Origin: JAJUFS01 sp964599565
GTDB lineage: Bacteria; Pseudomonadota; Gammaproteobacteria; Natronospirales; JAJUFS01
Assembly: GCA_964599565.1 (NCBI GenBank)
Contig: CAZRFE010000004.1
Coordinates: forward strand, 1 to 64,000
Direction of reading: 5' to 3'
DNA length: 64,000 nucleotides
Shown: piece by piece, positions 37,701-45,414 of the stretch
Layout: each line of letters opens with the position of its first letter
Position numbering within the stretch: position 1 is the first letter of the stretch
Notes under the pieces: model-generated
The model's input: only the letters and a program-made list of their open reading frames with translations
Databases searched by the model: none
Told to the model about the DNA's origin: nothing
Translations under genes and position numbers: made by a program

Positions 37701-40700
37701 GCGGCGTTCCGCTTCATCGAGGTGATCAAGCTCGATGCGCGAGAACTCCAGCGCATCGGCCGGCTCGACGGGCTTCGACATCCACTTCCCGTTCGCATCG
37801 CGCAGGAACCGGACGTGCAGCGCGTCATGGCGTCGCACGACGTCGAGCATCGCGCGTTCGAGCAGTTCGACATTCGTGTCAGGCGGCAGTCGGAACAGAA
37901 AGCCTTCGTTCCAGTGATCGGGTTTCTCGAATCCCTGGTCGAAAAACCAGCGCTGTATCGGCGTCAGCGCCCACGGGCCGTCCTTGTTCACGTCGGCGTC
38001 CTCCTCTTTGGCAACGGCAGTTCCCGCATGGCTCGCAAGATCTGCGAGCACGGGATGGTTGAAGACATCGCGCGGCATGAGTTCAAGGCCCGCGGCGCGC
38101 GCGCACGCCACGAGCTTGAGCGCGAGTATCGAATCGCCGCCGAGACCGAAGAAATCCTCGTTGCGGCCGACATCGCCGCGCCCGAGCACTTCCTTCCACA
38201 GTCCGGCGAGCGTGATTTCCGCCGGCGTGCGCGGCGGATCGGTGACGGCGGCGGCAACGACGTCCGCGGGGTCTGGCAGCGCCTTGTAATCGATCTTGTT
38301 GTTCGCGTTCATCGGCAGCGCCGGCAGCGCGATGAACATCGCCGGCAGCATGTGCTCCGGCAGCTGCCGGGCGAGCTGCTCGCGCAACGACGCTTCCGTG
38401 TGCTCGCCGTTGTCCGCGACGTAGTACGCGAACAGCCGCCGGCTGCCATCCGCGGTTTCGCGCGGCACGATCAACGCCTCCGCGATGCCGGGGATGCGTT
38501 TCAGCGCGCTGGAGATCTCGCCGAGGTCGATGCGAAACCCGCGTATCTTGACTTCGTTGTCCTCGCGGCCGAGGTAGCACAGTTCGCCGTTTCGCATGCG
38601 TCTTGCGAAATCGCCGGAACGGTACAGGCGCGCATTGCCGCTGGCTGCATGCGGATCGTCGATGAAACGCCGCGCGTTGAGTTCGGGACGGTTGAGATAT
38701 CCGCGTGCAACGCCGGCGCCGCCGACGCAGATCTCGCCGCGCACGCCCGGCGGCACGTTGCGTCCGTCCGCGTCCAGCAGCCGCACGTAGAGATCCGGCA
38801 GCGGCCAGCCGACGAGCGAGCCGCTGTCGTTCGCGACATCGTGACGCGTGATGCGCCGGTACGTGACATGCACGGTGGTTTCCGTGATGCCGTACATGTT
38901 GATGAGCTCTGGGCTGTCATCGCCATGACGGTCGATCCAGCCGGAAAGGCTGCCGAGGTCGAGTTTCTCGCCGCCGAAGACCACGCAGCGAAGCGCGGGA
39001 AGTTCACGCGTCGCTTCCGCGTCGATGCGCATCAGTTCGCGAAACGCCGAAGGCGTCTGGCTGAGTATGGTCACGCCGCGATCGGCAAGCAGCTGGTGGA
39101 AGGCATCGGGCGAGCGCGCGATGTCGCGCGTGACGATTTCAAGACGTCCGCCGTGCAGCAGCGCACCCCATATTTCCCAGACGGAGAAATCGAACGCAAA
39201 GGAATGAAACAGCGTCCAGACATCGCGGTCATCGGCATGCAGCCATGACTGGCAGGCATCGAACAGGCGCACGACATTGCGCTGCGTGACCATCACGCCT
39301 TTCGGCTGTCCCGTCGAGCCCGAGGTGTAGATGATGTAGGCGAGACTGTCGCCGGTTGCATCCATGGCCGGATCGGTTTCGTTCGCCTCGCCCGGTGCGA
39401 CCGAAGGCTCGATGAACGCAAGCGAGGATCCGGGCAGCGCGCTGCGCGCCGATCCGGTCGCGACGACGAGATCGACGCCGGAATCCTCGATGAGAAACTG
39501 CAGGCGTTCCTCGGGATACGCAGGATCGAGCGGCAGGTAGCCGGCGCCGGACTTCAATATGCCGAGCATGCCGACGATCTGCTCGATGGAACGATCGACG
39601 CAAAGCCCGACGAGACGGTCCGCGCGCGCGCCCTTTTCGATCAGGCGATGTGCAAGACGATTCGCGGCCGCGTTCAGCTCCGCGTAGGTCATCGAGCGCG
39701 CACCGCAGGCGATCGCGATTGCCCCGGGATTCGCGGCTGCGCAATGCGCGAAGCGCGCGGCGATCGTGCCCGGCAGGTTCGGCGACGCGTCGACATCGTG
39801 CGGCCAGCAACATGGCAGCGCATCCTCGGCGCGCAGGCAGGAAACGTCCTTCACCGGTATCCACGGTTCGCGTGCAAGCCTCGTCAGCAGGTTCGCGTAG
39901 TGATCGAGAATGCGCGCGGCGGTTTCCTCGTCCGCGACCTCGGGTGCGCAGGCAAGACGAAGGCGGATATCCTCCTCGCCGTACACCTGTACGTGCATGT
40001 CCGCGAGCGGCGGTGCATCGTGGCGGAAATCGCGCGGCCCTTCACCGGCAAGCAGATCCTCGAGCGCCGCCATGGGATCGCGCAGGTCGAATTCGAGAAC
40101 CGTATCGAACAGTGCGGCGGATGCATCGGTGCTGCGTTCGATATCCGCAAGGCGGCTGTTCTCGTGCTCGCGCACCAGGCGATGCGCATCCCGCATCTGC
40201 CAGAGAAGCTCGAAGGCGTTCGCGTGCGCGATGCGCGCGCGCAGCGGCACGATGTTCATGAAGGAGCCGAGCGCATCTTCAAGACCGGGCGGCCCGCTGC
40301 GCCGGCAGGAACGCAGCACGCCGAAGGCGACATCGTCGCTGCGCGCATAGTGTGACAGCAGCAGCGCCCAGGCCGCCTGCGCGAGATTGTTGAGCGTGAC
40401 GTCCGCAGCCTTGTGCAGTCGGCGCACGCCGTCGCTTGTCGCCGCATCCAGCCGCCGCTCGACATGCACGTAATCCGGTGCATCCGCGGCGCGCTCGCAT
40501 CGCGGCAGATCGATGCGCACCGGGTTGAAGTCGCGAAAGCACTCGCGCCAGAACGCGGCATCCGTGGCTTGCGTATCGTCGCGCTCCCAGCCCGGGGAGC
40601 CGGAAACGAGCGCGGCCGTCACCTCGGCATCGTCGCCGCCGGCGCGTATGGTGCGGTAGTTCGCGAACAGTTCGCGCAGCAGCGTGGACATGGAACGCCA

Positions 40701-41117
40701 GTCGAGCAGCGCGCGGCGCAGCGTCCACACCACGCGCGATGACGCATCGTCCCAGTTGACGAGCGCGACGTGAAACAGCGGCGGCGTGCCGCTATCGAAG
40801 CGCATGCGCATCCTGGCCGAACGAAACTCCGCGAAGCGCATCTCGCGTGTCGCGTCATTCGCAAGATCAAGCATCTCGATCTCGATGTCGCCGCCCGTCG
40901 TCCCGCCGGCGTGCGCGTCATGGAATGCGTTGCGCAGGATGGCGTGCCGTGCGGCAAGATTGCGCCACGCCGCGGTGAACGCGTCGCGATCGACGGGATT
41001 GTCGAGCGTGAAGACGATCTGCTCGGCGTGATCCCGTTCCAGCCGTGACCCGCCGTCGAACAACGCGCCGGCGCGCGGAGCGCTGCTGCGGCACGTCTGC
41101 CCGGTATCTGCTGACAT
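34788..41117 (-). CDS. NRPS C*-A(Thr-like)-T-E*-C-T, first gene of the line
   Basis: A 2,109-residue NRPS. The first C domain (1-420) has RRALLDW at 134-140 in place of HHxxxDG, so it is probably inactive. The A domain (about 450-945) has YTSGSTGQPKG and Lys941; pocket residues D643, F644, W647, S686, V713, G715, M741, V749 and H750 give DFWSVGMVHK, close to the Thr code DFWNIGMVHK. First T: Ser996. E domain (about 1048-1490): VLFNYRGQF is typical, but HHxxxD reads HRLAVD (1181-1186), losing the second His. Second C (about 1518-1950): HHQALVDG intact. Last T: Ser2032 in DVGAQS, with no A domain of its own. It is the likely operon head, 337 nt after the response-regulator gene. Confidence 0.9.
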   Translation of the reverse strand: MSADTGQTCRSSAPRAGALFDGGSRLERDHAEQIVFTLDNPVDRDAFTAAWRNLAARHAILRNAFHDAHAGGTTGGDIEIEMLDLANDATREMRFAEFRSARMRMRFDSGTPPLFHVALVNWDDASSRVVWTLRRALLDWRSMSTLLRELFANYRTIRAGGDDAEVTAALVSGSPGWERDDTQATDAAFWRECFRDFNPVRIDLPRCERAADAPDYVHVERRLDAATSDGVRRLHKAADVTLNNLAQAAWALLLSHYARSDDVAFGVLRSCRRSGPPGLEDALGSFMNIVPLRARIAHANAFELLWQMRDAHRLVREHENSRLADIERSTDASAALFDTVLEFDLRDPMAALEDLLAGEGPRDFRHDAPPLADMHVQVYGEEDIRLRLACAPEVADEETAARILDHYANLLTRLAREPWIPVKDVSCLRAEDALPCCWPHDVDASPNLPGTIAARFAHCAAANPGAIAIACGARSMTYAELNAAANRLAHRLIEKGARADRLVGLCVDRSIEQIVGMLGILKSGAGYLPLDPAYPEERLQFLIEDSGVDLVVATGSARSALPGSSLAFIEPSVAPGEANETDPAMDATGDSLAYIIYTSGSTGQPKGVMVTQRNVVRLFDACQSWLHADDRDVWTLFHSFAFDFSVWEIWGALLHGGRLEIVTRDIARSPDAFHQLLADRGVTILSQTPSAFRELMRIDAEATRELPALRCVVFGGEKLDLGSLSGWIDRHGDDSPELINMYGITETTVHVTYRRITRHDVANDSGSLVGWPLPDLYVRLLDADGRNVPPGVRGEICVGGAGVARGYLNRPELNARRFIDDPHAASGNARLYRSGDFARRMRNGELCYLGREDNEVKIRGFRIDLGEISSALKRIPGIAEALIVPRETADGSRRLFAYYVADNGEHTEASLREQLARQLPEHMLPAMFIALPALPMNANNKIDYKALPDPADVVAAAVTDPPRTPAEITLAGLWKEVLGRGDVGRNEDFFGLGGDSILALKLVACARAAGLELMPRDVFNHPVLADLASHAGTAVAKEEDADVNKDGPWALTPIQRWFFDQGFEKPDHWNEGFLFRLPPDTNVELLERAMLDVVRRHDALHVRFLRDANGKWMSKPVEPADALEFSRIELDHLDEAERREAVGLITQEIQESLSLSAGLLVRAAHFTGGLEDGARLLIVIHRLAVDAASWTIILKDLDAAYRALEEGHDATFVRRSISYAGWAAHLERQAQSALIGSEHAYWEQVIDALDDSALADAVHDPGRERDARTVRITLEAPATAALLGGIHDAYGTETHELLLAALSRAVAVKWPHAGQLRVDVQRHGRSDNFGELDVSGTVGWFSVLQPVALDQSHAGNPARLICDVKTRMRSAPHQGAGWGMLRYLRANGAVAFGRAQAQRAPVLFNYRGQFERALASGMFQHVFEDTGRERGAENHLAHALTVTAAVHDDRMEFEFRFSPKAIPEADVGALAGHYADALHEIIRHCRTRNGIVRSPVDFPLARLSQEELDAFPVALENVEEILPLSPIQRLHHALSGTDRDVGFDQWVFHLQGSIDEGAFEAGWRELLRRHDALRTVFVDRGLGEPHQVVLRHVEFRLQKTDWRLLDETTQQQRLKEFLDADRRQGFELHVAPLTRVTLIRAGDDRWMLVWSHHQALVDGWSWPILAQELGELHDAQVAGREPVLDAPGSYRSYIAWLMNRDLTEYAAFWREHLGGRAQRTLITRSRRRDDGRAGPHDAGHASIALPEELGAGVMQLARKLRLTPGVVYQAAWALLLSGITLRFDVTLGVAFSGRTAGVADAANTVGPFLNDLPVRVRINPEQRVDEWLSSLRATQADVNHYQNVSPLEVHEWSGSPAGARLFDALLVLQNYATGDATRRWGERIKVREFSAGVRTNYPLTVAIMPGPAHRIEFFHDKALLDDAAVEALGNDLIDILRTITRTPDVRVATVINHVSVQNRTETTVLDADKKPMRRATDTALQEEAAATGDAIAADDDGNGDDMTALVASVCRDVLGVENFDIDRNFFDVGAQSVALIEIHERLSRKLKRAFPIVRLFQHPTIAALAHWLAHGEPDDSEERLRDAGRRGAVRRAAMQRRRRPSTQTGRFER

Positions 41118-41259
41118 GGATGAGATGTCCTCCCTCGAGCGCGTGATTTATATGGCCGTCCTTGTGAACTGGACGGTTGCGGATGCCGTGAAGCGAGCGA
41201 AAGCGTGGCGCCTGCCGGCCGCGCTCCCCACAGCGGACCGATAACTGGATTTCTAGTGG

Positions 41260-41279
41260 ATATGAGGCAAACCCCATAT
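41260..41279. promoter_or_regulatory. Palindrome ATATGAGG-N4-CCCCATAT
   Basis: A 20-bp interrupted palindrome with 7 of 8 arm positions matching, about 145 nt upstream of the NRPS operon start. Size and dyad symmetry would suit a NarL/FixJ-type dimer such as the response regulator encoded next door. No direct evidence of binding. Confidence 0.4.
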
Positions 41280-41288
41280 AAGGCTTAG

Positions 41289-41309
41289 GCAGCAATTTGG
41301 GTTTGCTGC
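41289..41309. promoter_or_regulatory. Palindrome GCAGCAA-N7-TTGCTGC
   Basis: A 21-bp dyad with perfect 7-bp arms, 10 bp from the preceding palindrome. The pair looks like a regulatory site cluster. It lies about 170 nt upstream of the NRPS start. Confidence 0.4.
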
Positions 41310-41344
41310 GTACACGCTTGCCTGTAGTGGAGTTCCAACGCGGG

Positions 41345-41375
41345 GAAAAAAAGAAAAACGGCGCACGGGCGCCGT
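41345..41375 (-). terminator. Rho-independent terminator of the stressosome operon
   Basis: On the minus strand: stem ACGGCGC/GCGCCGT with a 4-nt loop, then TTTTTCTTTTTTT. It lies 80 nt after the response-regulator stop and separates that operon from the NRPS promoter region. Confidence 0.85.
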
Positions 41376-41408
41376 CTGAATTCGAGGGAAGATATCGCGC
41401 GGCACGCC

Positions 41409-41438
41409 GCGAAAGGCATTCGCATGAATGCCTTTCGC
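41409..41438. repeat. 13-bp inverted repeat after the response-regulator gene
   Basis: A perfect 13-bp stem (GCGAAAGGCATTC and its complement) with a GCAT loop, 17 nt past the stop. There is no T-run; the real terminator is further on. Possibly an mRNA 3'-end stabilising structure. Confidence 0.6.
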
Positions 41439-41454
41439 CGCATGGAACGTGCGG

Positions 41455-42108
41455 CTAGCGGTCCGGCGCGATCAGGCCAAGACGCATGGCACAGCGCACG
41501 AGGCCGGCGACATCGTGGATGTCGAGGCGGTCCATGAGCTGCGCGCGGTGCGTTTCCACCGTCTTGAAGCTGAGCGAGAGGATTGCAGCGATCTGCTTGC
41601 TCGTGTTGCCTTCCGCGATGAGCTGCAGGATCTCGCGCTGGCGCGGCGTCAGCAGCTGCCGCGTGCGCGGCTGCACCTTGTTGCGCCCAAGGCACGAGTC
41701 GATCACGCTGCGCGAGATCGCAGGACTGAGAAACGTCTCGCCGCGCGAGACGGCGCGCACCGCGGATTCGAGTTCCGTCGTTGCCGCCGTCTTCACCATG
41801 TAGCCCGATGCGCCGGATTTCAGCGTCTGCATCACGTACTGCTCGTTCGCGTGCATGGAGAGCATGATGACCGACGTATCCGGCACCGCGGCCTTGAGCT
41901 TCGGCAGCGCATCGAGACCGTTCAGCTCCGGCATGGTGATGTCCACGATGGAGACGTCGGGCTTCTTCTCGCGCGCGACCTTGATCAGGTCAAGTCCGTT
42001 CTCGACTTCGGCCACGACGCTGACGTTGCGCATGTCGTTGAGCAGCGCGCGCAGGCCCGCCCGGAACAGGGCATGGTCGTCGGCCAGCATTACATTGATC
42101 TGTTTCAC
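41455..42108 (-). CDS. NarL/FixJ-family response regulator
   Basis: A 217-residue two-domain regulator. The receiver has the acidic pair D10-D11, the phospho-acceptor Asp56 (IVDITMPELNG) and the switch-lysine region VKTAA. The C-terminal LuxR helix-turn-helix (about 150-212) is LTPRQREILQLIAEGNTSKQIA and KTVETHRAQLMDRL. Its likely partner is the HisKA_3-type kinase at 44392-45414 in the same operon. It is the last gene of the stressosome module and the nearest DNA-binding regulator to the NRPS/PKS and EPS genes. Confidence 0.93.
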   Translation of the reverse strand: MKQINVMLADDHALFRAGLRALLNDMRNVSVVAEVENGLDLIKVAREKKPDVSIVDITMPELNGLDALPKLKAAVPDTSVIMLSMHANEQYVMQTLKSGASGYMVKTAATTELESAVRAVSRGETFLSPAISRSVIDSCLGRNKVQPRTRQLLTPRQREILQLIAEGNTSKQIAAILSLSFKTVETHRAQLMDRLDIHDVAGLVRCAMRLGLIAPDR

Positions 42109-42148
42109 GTTGTTCTCCCCTCTTGCTTCAAGTCATCCGATGACGGTT

Positions 42149-44173
42149 TCAATGAACCCTGCGCCGCAGGTAGCGGCGAATTTCGGTGTCCGTGACGGGC
42201 GGGCTGAAGAGATTGCCCTGGCCTTCGTCGCAGTCGCTTGAGCGGACGAAGATTCCCTGTGCTTCCGTTTCGATGCCTTCGGCGACGACGCCGAGGTTCA
42301 GCCGCTTGGCCATCGCGATGATCGCCTCGGTGAGCGCGACGTCATCCGCGCTTCCCGGCACGCCGCGGATGAAGGAGCGGTCGACCTTGAGATAATCGAG
42401 CGGAAACTTCCTGAGCATGTGCAGCGACGAATAGCCGGTGCCGAAATCGTCCACCGACAGCGAAACGCCGGTGCGCTTGAGACGCTGCAGGACGTCGGCG
42501 GCGACGACGTGATCCTGCATCATCGTGCTTTCGGTGATCTCGAGCTCGAGACGCTTCGCGTCAAGCCCGGTTTCGCGGAGTATGTCGAGCATGCGCGTAT
42601 CGAGGCTGTCGTCGCGGAACTGTTTCGGCGAGACGTTCACGGAAATCCGCACGCCCGGCAGGCCATCTGCATCCCAGGCGAGCGCCTGGCGGCAGGCATC
42701 GCGCAGCACGCGGTCGCCGAGCGGCCCGATGAGGCCGACGTCCTCGGCGAGCGCGATGAAACGCGATGGCTCGACGTCGCCGAACTCCACGCTGTTCCAG
42801 CGCGCGAGGACTTCAAGCGCGCGCACGCGCCCGGTGCGAAGGTCGACGCGCGGCTGGTAGCGCAGGCTGATCTCGTCCGATTCGATCGCGTTGCGCAGGC
42901 CGTTCGCGAGCGCGAGCGTTTCGAACGCGCGGCTCGACATCTCCGCGGAATGGAAACGATAGCCGCGCCGGCCGCTGCTCTTCACGTGGTACATCGCTGC
43001 GTCCGCGTTGCGCAGCAGCGATGCCGCGTCGTTCGCGTCACCCGGATAGCAGCTGATGCCGATGCTCGCCGACATCGTGAAGCGTCGTCCGCGGATGTGA
43101 TATGGCCGCACGAGTTCATCGAGGATCTTCTTTGCGGCGGCGGCGGCATCCTGCGGTTCCGCGATGCCATCGAGCAGCACGGTGAACTCGTCGCCGCCGA
43201 GACGGCCGATCATGTCGTTGCCGCGCACGCAACGCCTGAGGCGTTCGGAAACCTGCTGCAGGAGATCGTCGCCGACCGCATGACCGAACGTGTCGTTGAT
43301 GTGCTTGAAGCGGTCGAGATCGAGAAACAGGCAGGCGATCATCTCGTCGTGACGATCCGCGCGCCGCGCGCTCTTGCCGAGCTGTTCCATGAACATGCTG
43401 CGGTTCGCCACGCCCGTCAGTGCATCATGGTTGGCAAGATAGGCAAGCTGCTGTTCCTCGCTCTTGCGTTCCGTGATGTCGACGACGAACGATTCAAGCT
43501 GCGCGCCGTCCGCGCCGCACCGGCGCACGTTGCCGCCGTGCCAGAGCCATTTCTCCGCGCCGTTCGCGCAATGCAGGCGATGCTCGATCGAAAACGGCTT
43601 GCCGGATCGAAGCGCGCGCTGCAGCGCGGTCATGACGCGGCGCCGGTCCGCGGCAGGCACCAGCGCGAGCAGGCGCTCGCTGCCGTGGCCGGTGAAATGC
43701 GATGCGCGGTGACCGCAAAGTTCGAGTGCCTTTGGACTGACGAACGTCACGCGGCCGCCCTCGCCGATGCCGCAGCGGAGCACGACCCCGGGCAGCCCGG
43801 CGATGAGGTCGTGGACCGGTTCCGCTGCATTCCGCGCAATGGCCTTTGCAGCGGCATCATCGCGGTCGTGGTGACGAATGTCGGGATCGCCAAGCAGTTC
43901 GGCGATCGCCGCCGGCAGGGCATCGAAATCCGCGATGCGCATGCGGCGCGACACCATCGATGTGCGCCCGTTGACAATCAGCAGGCCGCTCTCGCCGGAA
44001 GGCGCATCGAACGCGATCACGTCGTGCTCCCCGAGCGGCAGCGTGATGTCCTTGCCGGGCAGGCGCGGAATGTCGAAGCACATGTCGACGCCTTGCGCCG
44101 CAAGCGCGCGCTGCGCAGCGCTGCCACGTGCCACCGACGTGCCGACGAACAGCACGGAAATCCTGCGACCCAC
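42149..44173 (-). CDS. PAS-GGDEF-EAL c-di-GMP signalling protein
   Basis: About 674 residues. The N-terminal part (1-95) looks like a degenerate receiver domain (RRISVLFVGTSVARG) without clear phospho-acceptor residues; a PAS domain follows, ending DITERKSEEQQ. GGDEF is intact (RLGGDEFTV), with an RxxD inhibitory site (RGND) five residues before it. In the EAL domain the signature reads EVL, but ELEITES, DDFGTGYSSL, KVDRSFI and EGIETEAQ are kept. It may make and break c-di-GMP. I chose GTG 44173 (GGAG 7-8 nt upstream); the ATG at 44323 would add about 50 arginine-rich residues with untypical codons and no RBS. Confidence 0.88.
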   Translation of the reverse strand: MGRRISVLFVGTSVARGSAAQRALAAQGVDMCFDIPRLPGKDITLPLGEHDVIAFDAPSGESGLLIVNGRTSMVSRRMRIADFDALPAAIAELLGDPDIRHHDRDDAAAKAIARNAAEPVHDLIAGLPGVVLRCGIGEGGRVTFVSPKALELCGHRASHFTGHGSERLLALVPAADRRRVMTALQRALRSGKPFSIEHRLHCANGAEKWLWHGGNVRRCGADGAQLESFVVDITERKSEEQQLAYLANHDALTGVANRSMFMEQLGKSARRADRHDEMIACLFLDLDRFKHINDTFGHAVGDDLLQQVSERLRRCVRGNDMIGRLGGDEFTVLLDGIAEPQDAAAAAKKILDELVRPYHIRGRRFTMSASIGISCYPGDANDAASLLRNADAAMYHVKSSGRRGYRFHSAEMSSRAFETLALANGLRNAIESDEISLRYQPRVDLRTGRVRALEVLARWNSVEFGDVEPSRFIALAEDVGLIGPLGDRVLRDACRQALAWDADGLPGVRISVNVSPKQFRDDSLDTRMLDILRETGLDAKRLELEITESTMMQDHVVAADVLQRLKRTGVSLSVDDFGTGYSSLHMLRKFPLDYLKVDRSFIRGVPGSADDVALTEAIIAMAKRLNLGVVAEGIETEAQGIFVRSSDCDEGQGNLFSPPVTDTEIRRYLRRRVH

Positions 44174-44391
44174 TCGCGCACTCCGGAATCCTGCCTGAAG
44201 GACGCCCGCCGCCGCCTCGTGGCGTTGCCGCCTGCGAGCCGGTACCGGCTGGCGTGGAAAATGAAAACCCGCAGGTAGTCTCAGGTGGCAGGAGTGTGGC
44301 ATTCCATCCGTTAATTCATTCATTTCGGATGCAGCGGCACGCCCAGCCGCGACGCAGGTCACGTTATGTTTCCCCGGTGCGCGGCGTGCAT
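44174..44391. other. Gap between kinase and GGDEF-EAL genes with 14-bp palindrome
   Basis: About 218 nt, long for this compact operon. It holds a perfect palindrome AGCCGGTACCGGCT at 44237-44250, some 65 nt upstream of the chosen GTG. This may mean the c-di-GMP gene has its own promoter and operator. No promoter boxes recognised. Confidence 0.4.
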
Positions 44392-45414
44392 TCACAACGG
44401 CACCCGTATGCAGATCCGCGCGCCCTCGCCCGGCGCGGATTCGACGTCGACCTTGCCACCGAGCACCGCGATGCGCTCGCGAATGCCGAGAAATCCAAGC
44501 TGGCGTCCGCCGCGAATGGTCACATCGCCGACATCGAAGCCGACGCCGTCGTCGCGCACTTCGCAGAATACGTCCTCGCCGCGGACTTCGAGCATGATCC
44601 ACACGTTGCTGGCGCTCGCATGCTTGATGACGTTGTTGAGCATTTCCTGGATGCAGCGATACAGCGCGGTTTCGACGACAGCGGGTGGACGCTGCGCCAG
44701 GCGGTTGTCGACGTGAATCTCGAGGCCTGCACGCTTCGCCACGCCATCCACGAGAAACTCCACGGCGCCGGTGAGGCCTGCGTTCTCGAGCACGCGCGGC
44801 CGCAATTCGTGCGAGACATGGCGAAGGTCGCGCTCGAGTTCATCGAGCAGTTCGTGCGCGCGCCTGAGCTCGTCCCTGCCCTCCGGCGTCACATGCTTTG
44901 CGATGCCGTAAAGCGAGATGTGCACGCAGGCAAGGTACTGCCCCGCGCCATCGTGAATGGCATGCGCGATGCGGCGCACTTCATCTTCGAGCATTTCGTT
45001 GAGATGCCGCATCGCGGTGCTCGCTTCGCGATAGCCGCGCGAACTCATCTCATATGGCGAGAGAAATTCCGACAGGACGGTGCCGGCAATATCGCAGCAC
45101 GCGGTGCGATCGGCGTCCGGCGGCATGGCGTCGAGCACGTCGCACAGTGCGGCGTGATGCATTTCCACGACGGACAGCAGCCCGACTTCCTTGACGACGG
45201 CTTCGCGCCCGAGATGGTAGATGCGAAGCAGATCCTCTTCCTCGCGGTGCGAGAGATAGCGTTCGAGCAGTGCGGTGTAGCGCTGCCGCAGTTCGTCCGC
45301 GGGGTCTGCGCGCGCGGCGTCGGTGTCGATCCTGCGGCGCGTGCGCACGCTCCCGGTCTTCATGGTCGCGACCGTTGCGGTCTGGCGCGCCGAATGACCG
45401 GGCTTGCGCATCAT
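44392..45414 (-). CDS. Soluble HisKA_3-type histidine kinase with RsbU_N-like input
   Basis: A 340-residue kinase without membrane helices. Residues about 35-95 (LRQRYTALLERYLSHREEEDLLRIY in part, then LGREAV and MHHAAL) resemble the RsbU N-terminal domain that binds RsbT. The dimerisation/H-box is RRIAHAIHDGAGQYLA, with the phospho-His in AIHD. The HATPase part has QEMLNNVIKHA (N box), DDGVGFD and LGFLGIRERI. I infer that RsbT released from the stressosome controls this kinase, which passes phosphate to the NarL-type regulator downstream. ATG 45414 overlaps the rsbX stop (ATGA). Confidence 0.87.
   Translation of the reverse strand: MMRKPGHSARQTATVATMKTGSVRTRRRIDTDAARADPADELRQRYTALLERYLSHREEEDLLRIYHLGREAVVKEVGLLSVVEMHHAALCDVLDAMPPDADRTACCDIAGTVLSEFLSPYEMSSRGYREASTAMRHLNEMLEDEVRRIAHAIHDGAGQYLACVHISLYGIAKHVTPEGRDELRRAHELLDELERDLRHVSHELRPRVLENAGLTGAVEFLVDGVAKRAGLEIHVDNRLAQRPPAVVETALYRCIQEMLNNVIKHASASNVWIMLEVRGEDVFCEVRDDGVGFDVGDVTIRGGRQLGFLGIRERIAVLGGKVDVESAPGEGARICIRVPL

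Larger units (their letters stand above)
41118..41344 (-). promoter_or_regulatory. Upstream region of the NRPS/PKS operon
   Basis: The only sizeable gap upstream of the four-gene NRPS/PKS operon. It contains AT-richer DNA (about 41235-41300) with two palindromes listed separately. A terminator for the response-regulator gene bounds it at 41345, so the operon most likely has its own promoter here. I could not pick a convincing -35/-10 pair. Confidence 0.5.

Noticed and set aside
34908..39248. A plus-strand open frame of 1,446 codons antisense to the first NRPS
   Set aside because: It is arginine-, alanine- and histidine-rich with no domain, and arises because high-GC codons lack stops on the opposite strand. 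The NRPS reading has clear motifs throughout.
44174..44323. Longer GGDEF-EAL protein starting at ATG 44323
   Set aside because: The extra codons include TTA, AGA, CTA and GGA, untypical of this genome, and no RBS precedes the ATG.
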